A stretch of DNA of 41,997 bases from an uncultured bacterium. GTDB lineage: Bacteria; Krumholzibacteriota; Krumholzibacteriia; LZORAL124-64-63. This document shows, in pieces, positions 25,727-32,882 of this stretch. The notes beneath the pieces were generated by a model. That model searched no databases. It saw only the letters and a program-made list of their open reading frames with translations, and was not told the origin of the DNA. Numbering within the stretch: position 1 is the first letter of the stretch; each line of letters starts with the position of its first letter. Made by a program: the position numbers and the translations under genes. The stretch covers positions 1 through 41,997 of the forward strand of contig CALEMW010000166.1 of assembly GCA_937910695.1 (NCBI GenBank). Reading direction: 5' to 3'.

Positions 25727-27576
25727 TCTCCGTCTGATACGGCCGCACGCACCGTTGCGGCTACTGCGGGATCCCCGCTCTCCCACTTCACCTGCACGTC
25801 GGCGGCCTGAGGGCCGCCGGCAATCTGCGGGTTCGCAGTCACCAGTACGATTCGACAACCAGGAAGCAGGGCGCGTAGCCAGATCACCGTGGCTTCGACG
25901 GCGGTGGATTCGCCTGCGGCTGCGTTGGGGAGCGTGACGAGGATCGGATCGCCGGTGAAGGCCCCGTCGTCACTCAGCCTTGTCGTCAAGCCGTCGGGGC
26001 CGTCGATCAACACGACTGTAGAGGGTGTGACCGGCGTCCAGCCCTCGGGAGTGACGATCACAACTGCGTGGCCCGGCCCGTCGGGATTGGGTACATAGGC
26101 GTCGAGGGCCCCTCCCACAGGCAGGATCGTGCCCATGCTGTGGAACCGGGAGAGGATGCGGTCGGTCTCGGCCACCGTGGTGATCAGCGGTGCCGGCGAA
26201 CGGCGAGGATCGCGGCCGACGAGGGCGTCGGTCACCAGATCGAGGCGCCAGAGGATCGTGGGTTTTTCAGCTTCAGGCAGCGGTTTGACGAGGTCGCGGG
26301 TACGCGGCAGCCAACTGCCGCCGAAGCGGAACAGGCCAGCGCCCCAGGTCAGCACTGTGCCGTCGTTGAGGTCGAGAGTCGCCAGCAGACGGTAGGGACC
26401 GTCGGGCAGACGCGAGAGGTCGGCCCAGCGGCGCCAGTCATTTCGGCCGGCGACGATATCGACGCCGCCGGCGGTTTCACCGGATGTCACCACCGAGTTG
26501 CCTTCGTTGTCCTGGATTTCGGTGAACAGTTCGCTGTGGCCTGCGGTCGGGAACCAGGCTGTCAGGTCGATGGCCAGGGGGCGGTCGCCGACCACGGTAT
26601 CGGTGACCCGGCCCTGCAGCGATGTCGGCGTGTTCGGCCCCGGTTCGACGATGAGGGGCAGGAAGCGGCGGGCACGCGGCGTTTTGATTCCGGCAGCGGG
26701 GTCGTGCACCAGAGTTGCCGTCCGCACGCCTCCGGGTCCGACGATCTCGATGTTCAGGCCGAAGAGCGTGTCGGCGGGGGGAGCGTAAGGGGCCACATGG
26801 GACCAGGGCAGGCGGATGGCCAAGGTTCGGGTGCCGCTCCCGGCGTTCCACTCCATGACAGGGGCCAGGTCGAGTACGACCTGGTCGATGATCCGCTCGG
26901 GGTGACTCAGGACGATCCCGGTCGCCAGTCCGTCGCGGAGTCCGTAGCCGAAGCGCCAGGCGCGGTCGCTGTCGAATGGTTCCTCGGGACGAGGTGAGGT
27001 GAGGGTCAGGATAACGCCGCCGCCATCGTACCAGGGTGCGGAACCCGCGACGATGTCGCCGGCGGGAACGGAGATCGTCAAGCTGAGACCGGTCTCGTCG
27101 ATCGACATGGTAGCGGTGCGGCGAGCGGAGGAACCGCCGCTCTGGTTGATGAAGCGAACATCGCGGCTCGCCCCCCAGGGCAGATGAAGAGTGTGTTGCG
27201 TTGCGGCGAGGGTCAGGTCTGCAGTCGTCCCCTCGATCAGATCGAGGAAGTCCTCGCGCTCACGCAGGGTGACCAGGTCGAGGTCGGCAGCGGCGCGGCG
27301 GACGTCGTCGAACCCGAGTCGGAATGCGGTGGCAAGAGAGGCCACCGCGGCTTCGGGCTGTTCGAGCTGCGCGTCGAGGCAGGCCAGGTTGTAGTGCAAC
27401 CGAGGGTTGTTGGGACTGATGTCAATCCAGCGGACCAGGGCCTCGCGGGCGGCCACCAGGTCGCCGTCGCGCAGGGCGGCGCTCAGGTCGCGGACGGGAT
27501 CGGGGGGCGCGGCGGCCGCGCACGTCGCGAGAATGGCAACGAGCACAAGGCCCGCTAAAAGAGAACGTCGGTGCAT
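25720..27576 (-). CDS. Secreted TPR plus CBM9-like protein
   Basis: A 618-residue exported protein with a clear signal peptide (LLAGLVLVAILATCAAAA). Residues ~27-112 form TPR-like repeats (HYNLACLDAQLEQPEAAVA, then FRLGFDD and DLDLVTLRER). Residues ~115-300 look like the beta-sandwich of carbohydrate-binding family 9 (PWYDGGGVILTLTSP, RLPWSHVAPYAPP). The remaining ~300 residues hold further beta domains and a C-terminal alpha/beta segment (HAVVIVTPEGWTPV) reminiscent of an esterase fold, without an identified catalytic triad. It begins five bases after ackA with only a weak ribosome-binding site, so translation is probably coupled. Why a secreted protein sits in the pta-ackA operon is not clear. 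Confidence 0.8.
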   Translation of the reverse strand: MHRRSLLAGLVLVAILATCAAAAPPDPVRDLSAALRDGDLVAAREALVRWIDISPNNPRLHYNLACLDAQLEQPEAAVASLATAFRLGFDDVRRAAADLDLVTLREREDFLDLIEGTTADLTLAATQHTLHLPWGASRDVRFINQSGGSSARRTATMSIDETGLSLTISVPAGDIVAGSAPWYDGGGVILTLTSPRPEEPFDSDRAWRFGYGLRDGLATGIVLSHPERIIDQVVLDLAPVMEWNAGSGTRTLAIRLPWSHVAPYAPPADTLFGLNIEIVGPGGVRTATLVHDPAAGIKTPRARRFLPLIVEPGPNTPTSLQGRVTDTVVGDRPLAIDLTAWFPTAGHSELFTEIQDNEGNSVVTSGETAGGVDIVAGRNDWRRWADLSRLPDGPYRLLATLDLNDGTVLTWGAGLFRFGGSWLPRTRDLVKPLPEAEKPTILWRLDLVTDALVGRDPRRSPAPLITTVAETDRILSRFHSMGTILPVGGALDAYVPNPDGPGHAVVIVTPEGWTPVTPSTVVLIDGPDGLTTRLSDDGAFTGDPILVTLPNAAAGESTAVEATVIWLRALLPGCRIVLVTANPQIAGGPQAADVQVKWESGDPAVAATVRAAVSDGDQ

Positions 27577-27581
27577 GGAGT

Positions 27582-28796
27582 TCAGACCTGGGCTGCGGCG
27601 GGAAAGGCTAGGGCCAGCGTGTCGCGGGCGATCATCAGCTCTTCGTTGGTGGGCACGATCATGATGGCGACGCGCGACGACATCTTGCTGATGATGGCCT
27701 CATCCCGCCTGGTGGCGTTTTTGAACGGATCCAGCTGCGCGCCGATGATCTCGAGCCCCCGGCACGACCATTCGCGCACCAGGGAGTCGTTTTCACCCAC
27801 GCCTGCGGTGAACACTAAGGCGTCGACCCGCCCCAGCGCAACAGCATAGGCTCCGATGTACTTGCGGATATGGTAGCAGTAGACCTCGAGGGCGAGCCGG
27901 GCGCGGTCGTTGCCGTTGGCGTAGGCGCGTTCCACATCGCGCAGGTCGCTCGACACGCCCGAGATGCCCAACATGCCGCTCTGCTTGTTCAGCACGTTCT
28001 CGACTTCGGACACGGTCATGCCCTCGTGGCGCTCCAGGTAGCCCACGATGGCGGGATCGATGTCGCCGCAGCGGGTGCCCATCATCAGGCCTTCGAGCGG
28101 TGTGAATCCCATTGAAGTGTCGATGGACTTGCCGTTGCGGATCGCGGCCACCGAGGCGCCGTTGCCTAGGTGGCAGGTGATGAGGTTCACCTCGGAAGCG
28201 TCGCGGCCGAGCAGCTGCGAAGCCCGCAGGGTCACGTAGCGGTGGCTCGTGCCGTGGAAACCGTAGCGGCGGATCTTGGTCTCTTCGTACAGCCGGTAGG
28301 GCAGGGGATAGATGTACGAAGTGTCGGGCATGGTCTGGTGGAACGCGGTGTCGAACACGCCGACCATCGGAATGTTCGGCAGCACCGCCTGCGCGGCCCG
28401 GATGCCCACGATGTTCGGCGGGTTGTGCAGCGGCGCCAGGGGGATGCATTCCTCGAGGGCGTCGACCACGTCTTCGGTGATCATCACGCTCGCGGCGTAC
28501 TTCTCGCCGGCGTGGACCACGCGGTGGCCCACGGCGTGGATCTCGTTGAGGTCGTTCACGACACCGTGTTCGGGATCGGCGATCGCCGCGAGCACCAGCC
28601 GGATGCCGGTTTCGTGGTCGGGGATGGGCTGAATCTGGTCGACGCCGTCGCTGCCGGGGCGTGTGTAGGCGTGATGCCCGTCGTCCATGCCGATGCGCTC
28701 GACGAGGCCCTTGGCCAGCAGCGTTTCATGCTCCATCTCCAGGAGCTGGTACTTCAGCGAGCTGCTGCCGCAGTTGATGACCAGGATATTCTTCAC
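27582..28796 (-). CDS. ackA: Acetate kinase
   Basis: A 404-residue cytoplasmic enzyme interconverting acetyl phosphate plus ADP and acetate plus ATP (EC 2.7.2.1), normal family length. It starts at GTG 28796, giving MKNILVINCGSSSLKY. Active-site segments are complete: GHRVVHAGE (Arg), FDTAFHQTMP (catalytic Asp), CHLGNGASVAA, GTRCGDIDP (Arg), FTAGVGEN and PTNEELMIA (metal-binding Glu). Its start overlaps the pta stop by four bases (GTGA), so the two are coupled. Together they convert acetyl-CoA to acetate with ATP gain, or the reverse. The acetyl phosphate intermediate is also a possible substrate of the acylphosphatase encoded at 5343. Confidence 0.97.
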   Translation of the reverse strand: MKNILVINCGSSSLKYQLLEMEHETLLAKGLVERIGMDDGHHAYTRPGSDGVDQIQPIPDHETGIRLVLAAIADPEHGVVNDLNEIHAVGHRVVHAGEKYAASVMITEDVVDALEECIPLAPLHNPPNIVGIRAAQAVLPNIPMVGVFDTAFHQTMPDTSYIYPLPYRLYEETKIRRYGFHGTSHRYVTLRASQLLGRDASEVNLITCHLGNGASVAAIRNGKSIDTSMGFTPLEGLMMGTRCGDIDPAIVGYLERHEGMTVSEVENVLNKQSGMLGISGVSSDLRDVERAYANGNDRARLALEVYCYHIRKYIGAYAVALGRVDALVFTAGVGENDSLVREWSCRGLEIIGAQLDPFKNATRRDEAIISKMSSRVAIMIVPTNEELMIARDTLALAFPAAAQV

Positions 28797-29797
28797 GTGC
28801 GGACGCCCTGCCCCTGCAGGGCGGTGATCGCGACCACGTTGACGATGTCGTCCACGCTGCAGCCGCGCGACAGGTCGTTGACCGGACGGGCCATGCCCTG
28901 CATGACCGGGCCCACGGCCTCGGCTCCCGCAAGGCGTTGAACCAGCTTGTAGCCGATGTTGCCGGCGTCGAGGTCGGGGAAGATCAGCACGTTGGCGCGG
29001 CCGGCTACGGAGCTGCCGGGAGCTTTGCTTTCGCCGATGGCCGGCACCAGGGCGGCATCGGCCTGCAGGGGACCGTCGACGGCCAGGTCGGGGGCTTTGG
29101 CCCGCAACAGGCGGGTCGCCTCGACGACTTTTTCGACGTCGGCACCGGCGCCGCTGGCACCGGTGGAGTAGCTGAGCATGGCCACGCGGGGCTCGAAGCC
29201 GCAAAGGGCGTGGGCCGTGGCCGCGGTGGCGACGGCGATGTCGGCGAGCTGGGCGGCGTCGGGGCTCGGGTTCACGGCGCAGTCGGCGAACACGATCATG
29301 CCGTCGGTGCCCAGCTCCCAGCCCTGCTTGACCATCACGAAGCAGCTCGAGACGATCGAACAGCCCGCTGCGGTGCCGATGGCCTGGAACCCGGCGCGCA
29401 GCACGTCGCCGGTGCTGTTCACGGCGCCGGCGACCATGCCGTCGGCGCGCCCGGCGTCGACCATCAGGGCGCCGTAGAGCAGGGGATCGCGTACGGCCTC
29501 GCGGGCGGCCTCGAGGGTCATGCCCTTGTGTTCCCGCTTGCGGTGATAGGAGGCGGCCAGTTCGTCGCGGACGGCGTCGGTGGCGGGGTCGATGAAGGCC
29601 AGGCCGTCGGCCGCAATGCCCAGGTTGCGCAGACCGTTCAAGGCCACGTCGGAGGCGCCGAGCAGGACGGGTTTGGCCACGTTCTCGTCGCGGATCATCG
29701 CAGCGGCCCGCAGGGTCCGTTCGTCCTCGATCTCGGGCAGAACGATGGTGGCACCCACTCGGGAGGCGGTTTCACGCAGGCGGCGGATGAACTCCAT
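28793..29797 (-). CDS. pta: Phosphate acetyltransferase
   Basis: A 334-residue cytoplasmic enzyme of the short, stand-alone Pta type (EC 2.3.1.8), which exchanges CoA for phosphate on acetyl-CoA. The N-terminal strand (ATIVLPEIEDERTLRAA), the DGMVAGAVNSTGDVLRAG motif, VFADCAVNPSPDAAQL and MLSYSTGASGAGADV match the family in order. The regulatory N-terminal domains found in long Pta enzymes are absent. GAGG precedes the ATG and a good promoter lies about 45 bases upstream (29843-29871). It is the first gene of pta-ackA-TPR/CBM9, directly downstream of the Rrf2 regulator gene and its terminator. Confidence 0.97.
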   Translation of the reverse strand: MEFIRRLRETASRVGATIVLPEIEDERTLRAAAMIRDENVAKPVLLGASDVALNGLRNLGIAADGLAFIDPATDAVRDELAASYHRKREHKGMTLEAAREAVRDPLLYGALMVDAGRADGMVAGAVNSTGDVLRAGFQAIGTAAGCSIVSSCFVMVKQGWELGTDGMIVFADCAVNPSPDAAQLADIAVATAATAHALCGFEPRVAMLSYSTGASGAGADVEKVVEATRLLRAKAPDLAVDGPLQADAALVPAIGESKAPGSSVAGRANVLIFPDLDAGNIGYKLVQRLAGAEAVGPVMQGMARPVNDLSRGCSVDDIVNVVAITALQGQGVRT

Positions 29798-29842
29798 GAT
29801 GGAACCTCACAGGACATGGGCGTGGCAGCCGGTTCTGGTCGA

Positions 29843-29871
29843 AAGGTTGTCACCGGGCGGAGGGTTGTCAA
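29843..29871 (-). promoter_or_regulatory. Putative pta promoter with direct repeats
   Basis: On the minus strand a perfect TTGACA (plus 29866-29871) and AACCTT (plus 29843-29848) are 17 bases apart. The octamer GGTTGTCA occurs twice on the plus strand (29845-29852 and 29863-29870), 18 bases apart, covering both boxes, and could be a repressor site. Confidence 0.45.
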
Positions 29872-29934
29872 CCGCTCAACAGGGTTGAAACACACGATAA
29901 TCCCGGGAAAACCACAGGACAGCCCGAAAATGCA

Positions 29935-29960
29935 AGACGGCCGCCTTGCAGCGACCGTCT
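29935..29960 (-). terminator. Terminator of the Rrf2 gene
   Basis: On the minus strand AGACGGTCGC pairs with GCGGCCGTCT (one G-U) around a six-base loop, followed by TGCATTTTC. It lies 36 bases after the rrf2 stop. Confidence 0.6.
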
Positions 29961-29996
29961 CGGATTTTATGATCCATATTTTATCGTAAGAAAAAA

Positions 29997-30461
29997 TCAG
30001 CGCTCCGTGTTGACCAACGGCAGATGTGTTTCGTTCTCGAGGGTTTGCTCGATTTCTGGCAGGCGGTTGATCAGATCCTGCAGCGTGAAACTCTCCCAGA
30101 ACTCCTGCAGCTTCTGGTCGAGGAGCTCCCAGATGCCACGGGTGGTGCAGAAGTTCGCACGGTTGCACGACTCGGGGTTTGGAATGCACTCTACAAGCGG
30201 CGTACAGCCTTCAAGGGTGCAGAACACATCCCACAAGGAGATGTCCTTGGGCTCGCGCGTAAGAAAGTAGCCCCCGTGCACGCCCTTGCGGCTGCCGATC
30301 AGGTCGGCGCGGCGCAGTGAGGCGACAAGCTGTTCCAGGTACTTGCGGCTGATTTCCTGGGATTCGGCGATGGCGCTCAAAGGGACCGGAGTGCCGTCGT
30401 AGGTCACGGCGATCTGCAGCAGTGCTCTGAGCCCGTAACGGACCTTGGTGGTGATTCTCAC
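29997..30461 (-). CDS. Rrf2-family transcriptional regulator with Fe-S-type cysteines
   Basis: A 154-residue DNA-binding protein starting at GTG 30461. The winged helix (MRITTKVRYGLRALLQIA, then SRKYLEQLVASLRRADLI) and wing (RKGVHGGYFL) match Rrf2/IscR/NsrR. Three cysteines at 92, 99 and 105 have the spacing of the IscR/NsrR cluster ligands, so a bound Fe-S cluster is likely. Two further cysteines lie at 81 and 86. It sits between nadE (upstream) and pta (downstream), all minus strand, with its own putative promoter and terminator. A palindrome at 30537-30553 touching its -35 region is a candidate operator. Targets could include itself, pta-ackA or the nearby nifU-like gene; all are inference. 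Confidence 0.93.
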   Translation of the reverse strand: MRITTKVRYGLRALLQIAVTYDGTPVPLSAIAESQEISRKYLEQLVASLRRADLIGSRKGVHGGYFLTREPKDISLWDVFCTLEGCTPLVECIPNPESCNRANFCTTRGIWELLDQKLQEFWESFTLQDLINRLPEIEQTLENETHLPLVNTER

Positions 30462-30506
30462 GGCGTCCCGTCCTTTCTCCCCGCATCCGATCGATTCATT
30501 TCTCCA

Positions 30507-30534
30507 ATGATAGCCTTTCAGTCAGACGGATCAA
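30507..30534 (-). promoter_or_regulatory. Putative rrf2 promoter
   Basis: On the minus strand TTGATC (plus 30529-30534) and TATCAT (plus 30507-30512) are 16 bases apart, about 45 bases before the GTG start. The -35 box lies two bases from a perfect palindrome. Confidence 0.45.
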
Positions 30535-30536
30535 GT

Positions 30537-30553
30537 CCCTGTAAGTTACAGGG
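30537..30553. promoter_or_regulatory. Perfect 17-base palindrome, candidate Rrf2 operator
   Basis: CCCTGTAA, one central base, then TTACAGGG. It straddles the nadE stop codon and lies just upstream of the rrf2 -35 box, centred near -45. The one-base centre makes an RNA hairpin of full length impossible, so a DNA-binding site for a dimer is the more natural reading. Confidence 0.45.
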
Positions 30554-31535
30554 AGATTTCCCCGACCTTCTCCACGAGCTGCGGCGGCAGGTGCAGCGGA
30601 CGCGTCGTGGCCCGCTTACGCTCGATGTCGTGGTACACGCGCTCGATCTGCACCGGTTCGAGATCCATGACCTTAGCCGCCTCGACCGCCGGCACGCCAT
30701 GGTTGTGGGCCCACAGCAGCAGGTCCATCTGGGCGTAGGGCAGCACGAAGTAGAACTCGTCCTGGCCCTGGGGCAGCGAATAGGTGTCGGTCGTGGGGAT
30801 CACGCTGCAGATCTCGTCGGGCAGGCCGAGGTGGCGCGCCAGGGCGTAGACCTGAGTCTTGTAGAGGTGGGCGATGGGCTTGATGTCCGCCGAACCGTCT
30901 CCGTTCTTCACGAAGAACCCCTGGTCGTATTCCAGCCGGTTGGGCGTGCCGAACACGGCGTAGTTCAGGCGGTCGGCGTGGTAGTACTCCATGGTCTTGC
31001 GGATGCGTTGCTTGAAGTTGGTGGCCGCGACGATCTGCAGGTAGGCACCGATGGGCAGGCGTTCCTCGTGCATGTTGCCGTCGGGGTCCTGCACCACCAA
31101 CCGGTAGACGTTCATGCGGTCGGAATCGAGCAGGCCGCCGGGCAGCACGATCTTGGCCTTCCAGCCCTCGCCGTACTCGGGAAAGACCTGCTTGTAGGCC
31201 TCGTCGCGGCGGGCGTAGCAGTCGAGGCCGTGCAGGGCCGGCGCAATGTCCTCGATGGCGTAGTCGATGCCGTGGTGCTTGGCCAGCAGTTCGCCGAGGC
31301 GTCCGCTTTCGGAGTTGGAGTCGAGCTCGGGGAGCATCAAACCGAAGACTTTCTTGGGGCCGAGGGCCTTGACGGCCAGGGCCGAGGTGACGCTGCTGTC
31401 GATGCCGCCGCTCATGGCGACCACGGCGCCGCGGCGGAGCATGGTCCTCGAGACGAGTTCGCGCAGGCGGGCGGAGATGTGGTCGACGGCGGCGTCGAGG
31501 TCTATGTCGAGGACGTTCTTGTGGAATTCGGTCAT
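30546..31535 (-). CDS. nadE: NAD+ synthase, ammonia-dependent type
   Basis: A 329-residue cytoplasmic enzyme amidating deamido-NAD+ to NAD+ with ATP (EC 6.3.1.5). The start at 31535 is chosen for GGAGG a few bases upstream; the upstream extension is low-complexity. The ATP-pyrophosphatase P-loop SGGIDSS is at 42-48, and GTPNRLEYDQGFFVKNGDG and KTQVYALARHLGLP are the conserved second half of the family. No N-terminal nitrilase domain is present, so nitrogen comes from ammonia or a separate glutaminase. It is somewhat longer than the usual ~275-residue form, with an extra middle segment (KAKIVLPGGLLDSDRMNVYR). It diverges from adenosine deaminase and precedes rrf2. Confidence 0.9.
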   Translation of the reverse strand: MTEFHKNVLDIDLDAAVDHISARLRELVSRTMLRRGAVVAMSGGIDSSVTSALAVKALGPKKVFGLMLPELDSNSESGRLGELLAKHHGIDYAIEDIAPALHGLDCYARRDEAYKQVFPEYGEGWKAKIVLPGGLLDSDRMNVYRLVVQDPDGNMHEERLPIGAYLQIVAATNFKQRIRKTMEYYHADRLNYAVFGTPNRLEYDQGFFVKNGDGSADIKPIAHLYKTQVYALARHLGLPDEICSVIPTTDTYSLPQGQDEFYFVLPYAQMDLLLWAHNHGVPAVEAAKVMDLEPVQIERVYHDIERKRATTRPLHLPPQLVEKVGEISL

Positions 31536-31567
31536 GGGGCTCCTCCGTGAGTGGTGAGATCCCGTAC

Positions 31568-31596
31568 AGGGTACGGGGGGGAGGAGGGAGTGTCGA
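31568..31596 (-). promoter_or_regulatory. Putative nadE promoter
   Basis: On the minus strand TCGACA (plus 31591-31596) and TACCCT (plus 31568-31573) are exactly 17 bases apart, giving a predicted leader of about 25 bases with GGAGG. Confidence 0.5.
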
Positions 31597-31620
31597 CCGT
31601 TTTTGGGAGACATTGAGTTG

Positions 31621-31650
31621 TTGCCTTGGAGCACTGGTCGGCCGTATGAA
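31621..31650 (+). promoter_or_regulatory. Weak putative promoter for a small RNA
   Basis: TTGCCT (31621-31626) and TATGAA (31645-31650) are 18 bases apart. Transcription would begin near 31657, ahead of two hairpins, with no open reading frame downstream. Confidence 0.3.
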
Positions 31651-31656
31651 ATCAAC

Positions 31657-31745
31657 TCATCGCCACGGGGCCGAGAGGATCCTCCTTTCCGTCCTCTTGA
31701 TGAACCATACCGCCCGTGCGTGGATCCACGCACGGGCGATCATAT
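31657..31745 (+). ncRNA. Candidate small RNA with an anti-Shine-Dalgarno loop
   Basis: The predicted ~89-base transcript contains a first hairpin whose arms AGAGGA (31674-31679) and TCCTCT (31693-31698) expose the loop TCCTCCTTTC (31681-31690). This resembles the 3' end of 16S rRNA and could pair with GGAGG ribosome-binding sites. It ends in the strong palindromic stem 31712-31739. No coding frame explains the region. This is a structural reading only; there is no expression evidence and the promoter is weak. Confidence 0.3.
31712..31739. terminator. Perfect 28-base palindrome, terminator or operator
   Basis: Every base from 31712 to 31725 pairs with 31726 to 31739, centred on GGATCC. As RNA it is a 12-base GC stem with a four-base loop, like other T-less hairpins in this window. 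It lies about 90 bases upstream of the predicted adenosine deaminase transcript start, where no gene ends, so it either closes a small RNA or is a protein-binding site. Confidence 0.6.
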
Positions 31746-31778
31746 CCATCAATACCCAAGAATCACCCCTCCCCAAAG

Positions 31779-31807
31779 TGGACACTCCACCTCCGAAGCG
31801 TTACCTT
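31779..31807 (+). promoter_or_regulatory. Putative promoter for adenosine deaminase and pfk
   Basis: TGGACA (31779-31784) and TACCTT (31802-31807) are exactly 17 bases apart. Transcription would begin near 31814, about 28 bases before the ATG. Confidence 0.5.
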
Positions 31808-31811
31808 CTCG

Positions 31812-31833
31812 CCGGAAACACCCAAGTTTCCGG
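31812..31833 (+). promoter_or_regulatory. Leader hairpin overlapping the ribosome-binding site
   Basis: CCGGAAAC (31812-31819) pairs with GTTTCCGG (31826-31833) around a six-base loop. The Shine-Dalgarno GGAGG is 31832-31836, so two of its bases lie in the stem. The fold would fill almost the whole predicted leader of the adenosine deaminase message and could reduce translation. Confidence 0.4.
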
Positions 31834-31841
31834 AGGACGCC

Positions 31842-32882
31842 ATGACTCCCGAAGATCGCCGCTCCTTTATCACCACCCTGCCCCTGGCCGAACTGCACCG
31901 CCATTTCGACGGTTCCATCCGTCCCGAGACGCTATGGGAGATGTCCGAGAAGTACTACAGCGCCGTGCCCGGCCTCGATTACGAATCGTTCCGGCGCTAT
32001 CTGGAGTGGGACGACAAAGAGGACAAGTCCCTGATGGACTACCTCGACAAGTTCCACGTGCCGCTGCAGTACACCCAGTTCTACGACACCATCAAGCGGG
32101 TGGCCTTCGAGATCGCCGTGGACGCCTATGCCGACGGCGTGCGATTGCTCGAGCTGCGCATCAACCCGCTGATCCACCGCCGCGCCGGGTTGAGCAACCG
32201 CCAGGTCCTCAACGCCACGCGCAAGGGGCTGCAGCAGTTCCAGCGCGAGCACGACGATTTTCAGAGCGGCATCGTGGTCATCGCCATGCGCAGCCACGGC
32301 GGCAACATGGCCAAGATCCTGCTGCGCGAGGTGCTCGGGGAAAAAGAGGAGTACCACTCCAGCGTGGGCGTGGTGGGCTTCGACATCGCCGGGCCGGAGG
32401 CGCCGTTTCCGCCGCTTCTGTTCAAGGACGCCTATGCCCTGGCCAGGCAGATGGGTCTGGGGCTGACCGTCCACGCGGGAGAGAGCGAGGGCCCCGAGCG
32501 CATCTGGGAGGCCCTCGACAATCTGGGCCCCCAGCGCATCGGCCACGGCACCAGCGCGGGACGCGATCCGGAGCTGATCAAGAGGCTGGCCGCCGACGGC
32601 GTGATCGTGGAGGTGTGCCTCAGCTCCAACATCCAGACCGGGGCCATCGACGACCTGCGCAATCACCCCCTGCCGAAGTTCCTCGACGCCGGCGTGCGGG
32701 TGAGCATGGCCACCGACAACCCCACCGTCTCGAGCACCACGCTTTCGCGCGAGTACGAGCTCGCCATGGAGCTTTTCGACTACACTGAAGACGACATGCG
32801 GCGGCTCGCGTGCATGTCCGGCGACGGCACGTTCCTCGGGGCCGGCTGGCTCGGCGGGGGACGACAGGAAGGACAGACGTGA
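31842..32882 (+). CDS. add: Adenosine deaminase-family amidohydrolase
   Basis: A 346-residue cytoplasmic zinc enzyme, probably converting adenosine to inosine and ammonia (EC 3.5.4.4). ATG 31842 follows GGAGG at 31832-31836. The metal and catalytic residues are all present: His19 and His21 (LHRHFDG; Phe for the usual Leu), His211 and Glu214 in VHAGES, His235 in RIGHGTS and Asp292 in TDNP. Adenine or aminodeoxyfutalosine deamination by relatives cannot be excluded. The C-terminus is Gly-rich and ends one base into the next gene (TGATG), so it is coupled with phosphofructokinase. It diverges from nadE. Confidence 0.92.
   Translation: MTPEDRRSFITTLPLAELHRHFDGSIRPETLWEMSEKYYSAVPGLDYESFRRYLEWDDKEDKSLMDYLDKFHVPLQYTQFYDTIKRVAFEIAVDAYADGVRLLELRINPLIHRRAGLSNRQVLNATRKGLQQFQREHDDFQSGIVVIAMRSHGGNMAKILLREVLGEKEEYHSSVGVVGFDIAGPEAPFPPLLFKDAYALARQMGLGLTVHAGESEGPERIWEALDNLGPQRIGHGTSAGRDPELIKRLAADGVIVEVCLSSNIQTGAIDDLRNHPLPKFLDAGVRVSMATDNPTVSSTTLSREYELAMELFDYTEDDMRRLACMSGDGTFLGAGWLGGGRQEGQT

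Larger units (their letters stand above)
31536..31841. other. Intergenic region between nadE and the adenosine deaminase gene
   Basis: This 306-base region holds the nadE promoter (31568-31596, minus), a candidate small RNA with its own promoter (31621-31650) and a perfect palindrome (31712-31739). It also holds the adenosine deaminase promoter (31779-31807) and a hairpin touching that gene's ribosome-binding site (31812-31833). No protein-coding frame is supported in it. Confidence 0.6.

Noticed and set aside
31712..31739. Palindrome as the end of an insertion sequence
   Set aside because: No matching inverted copy, no target duplication and no transposase nearby.
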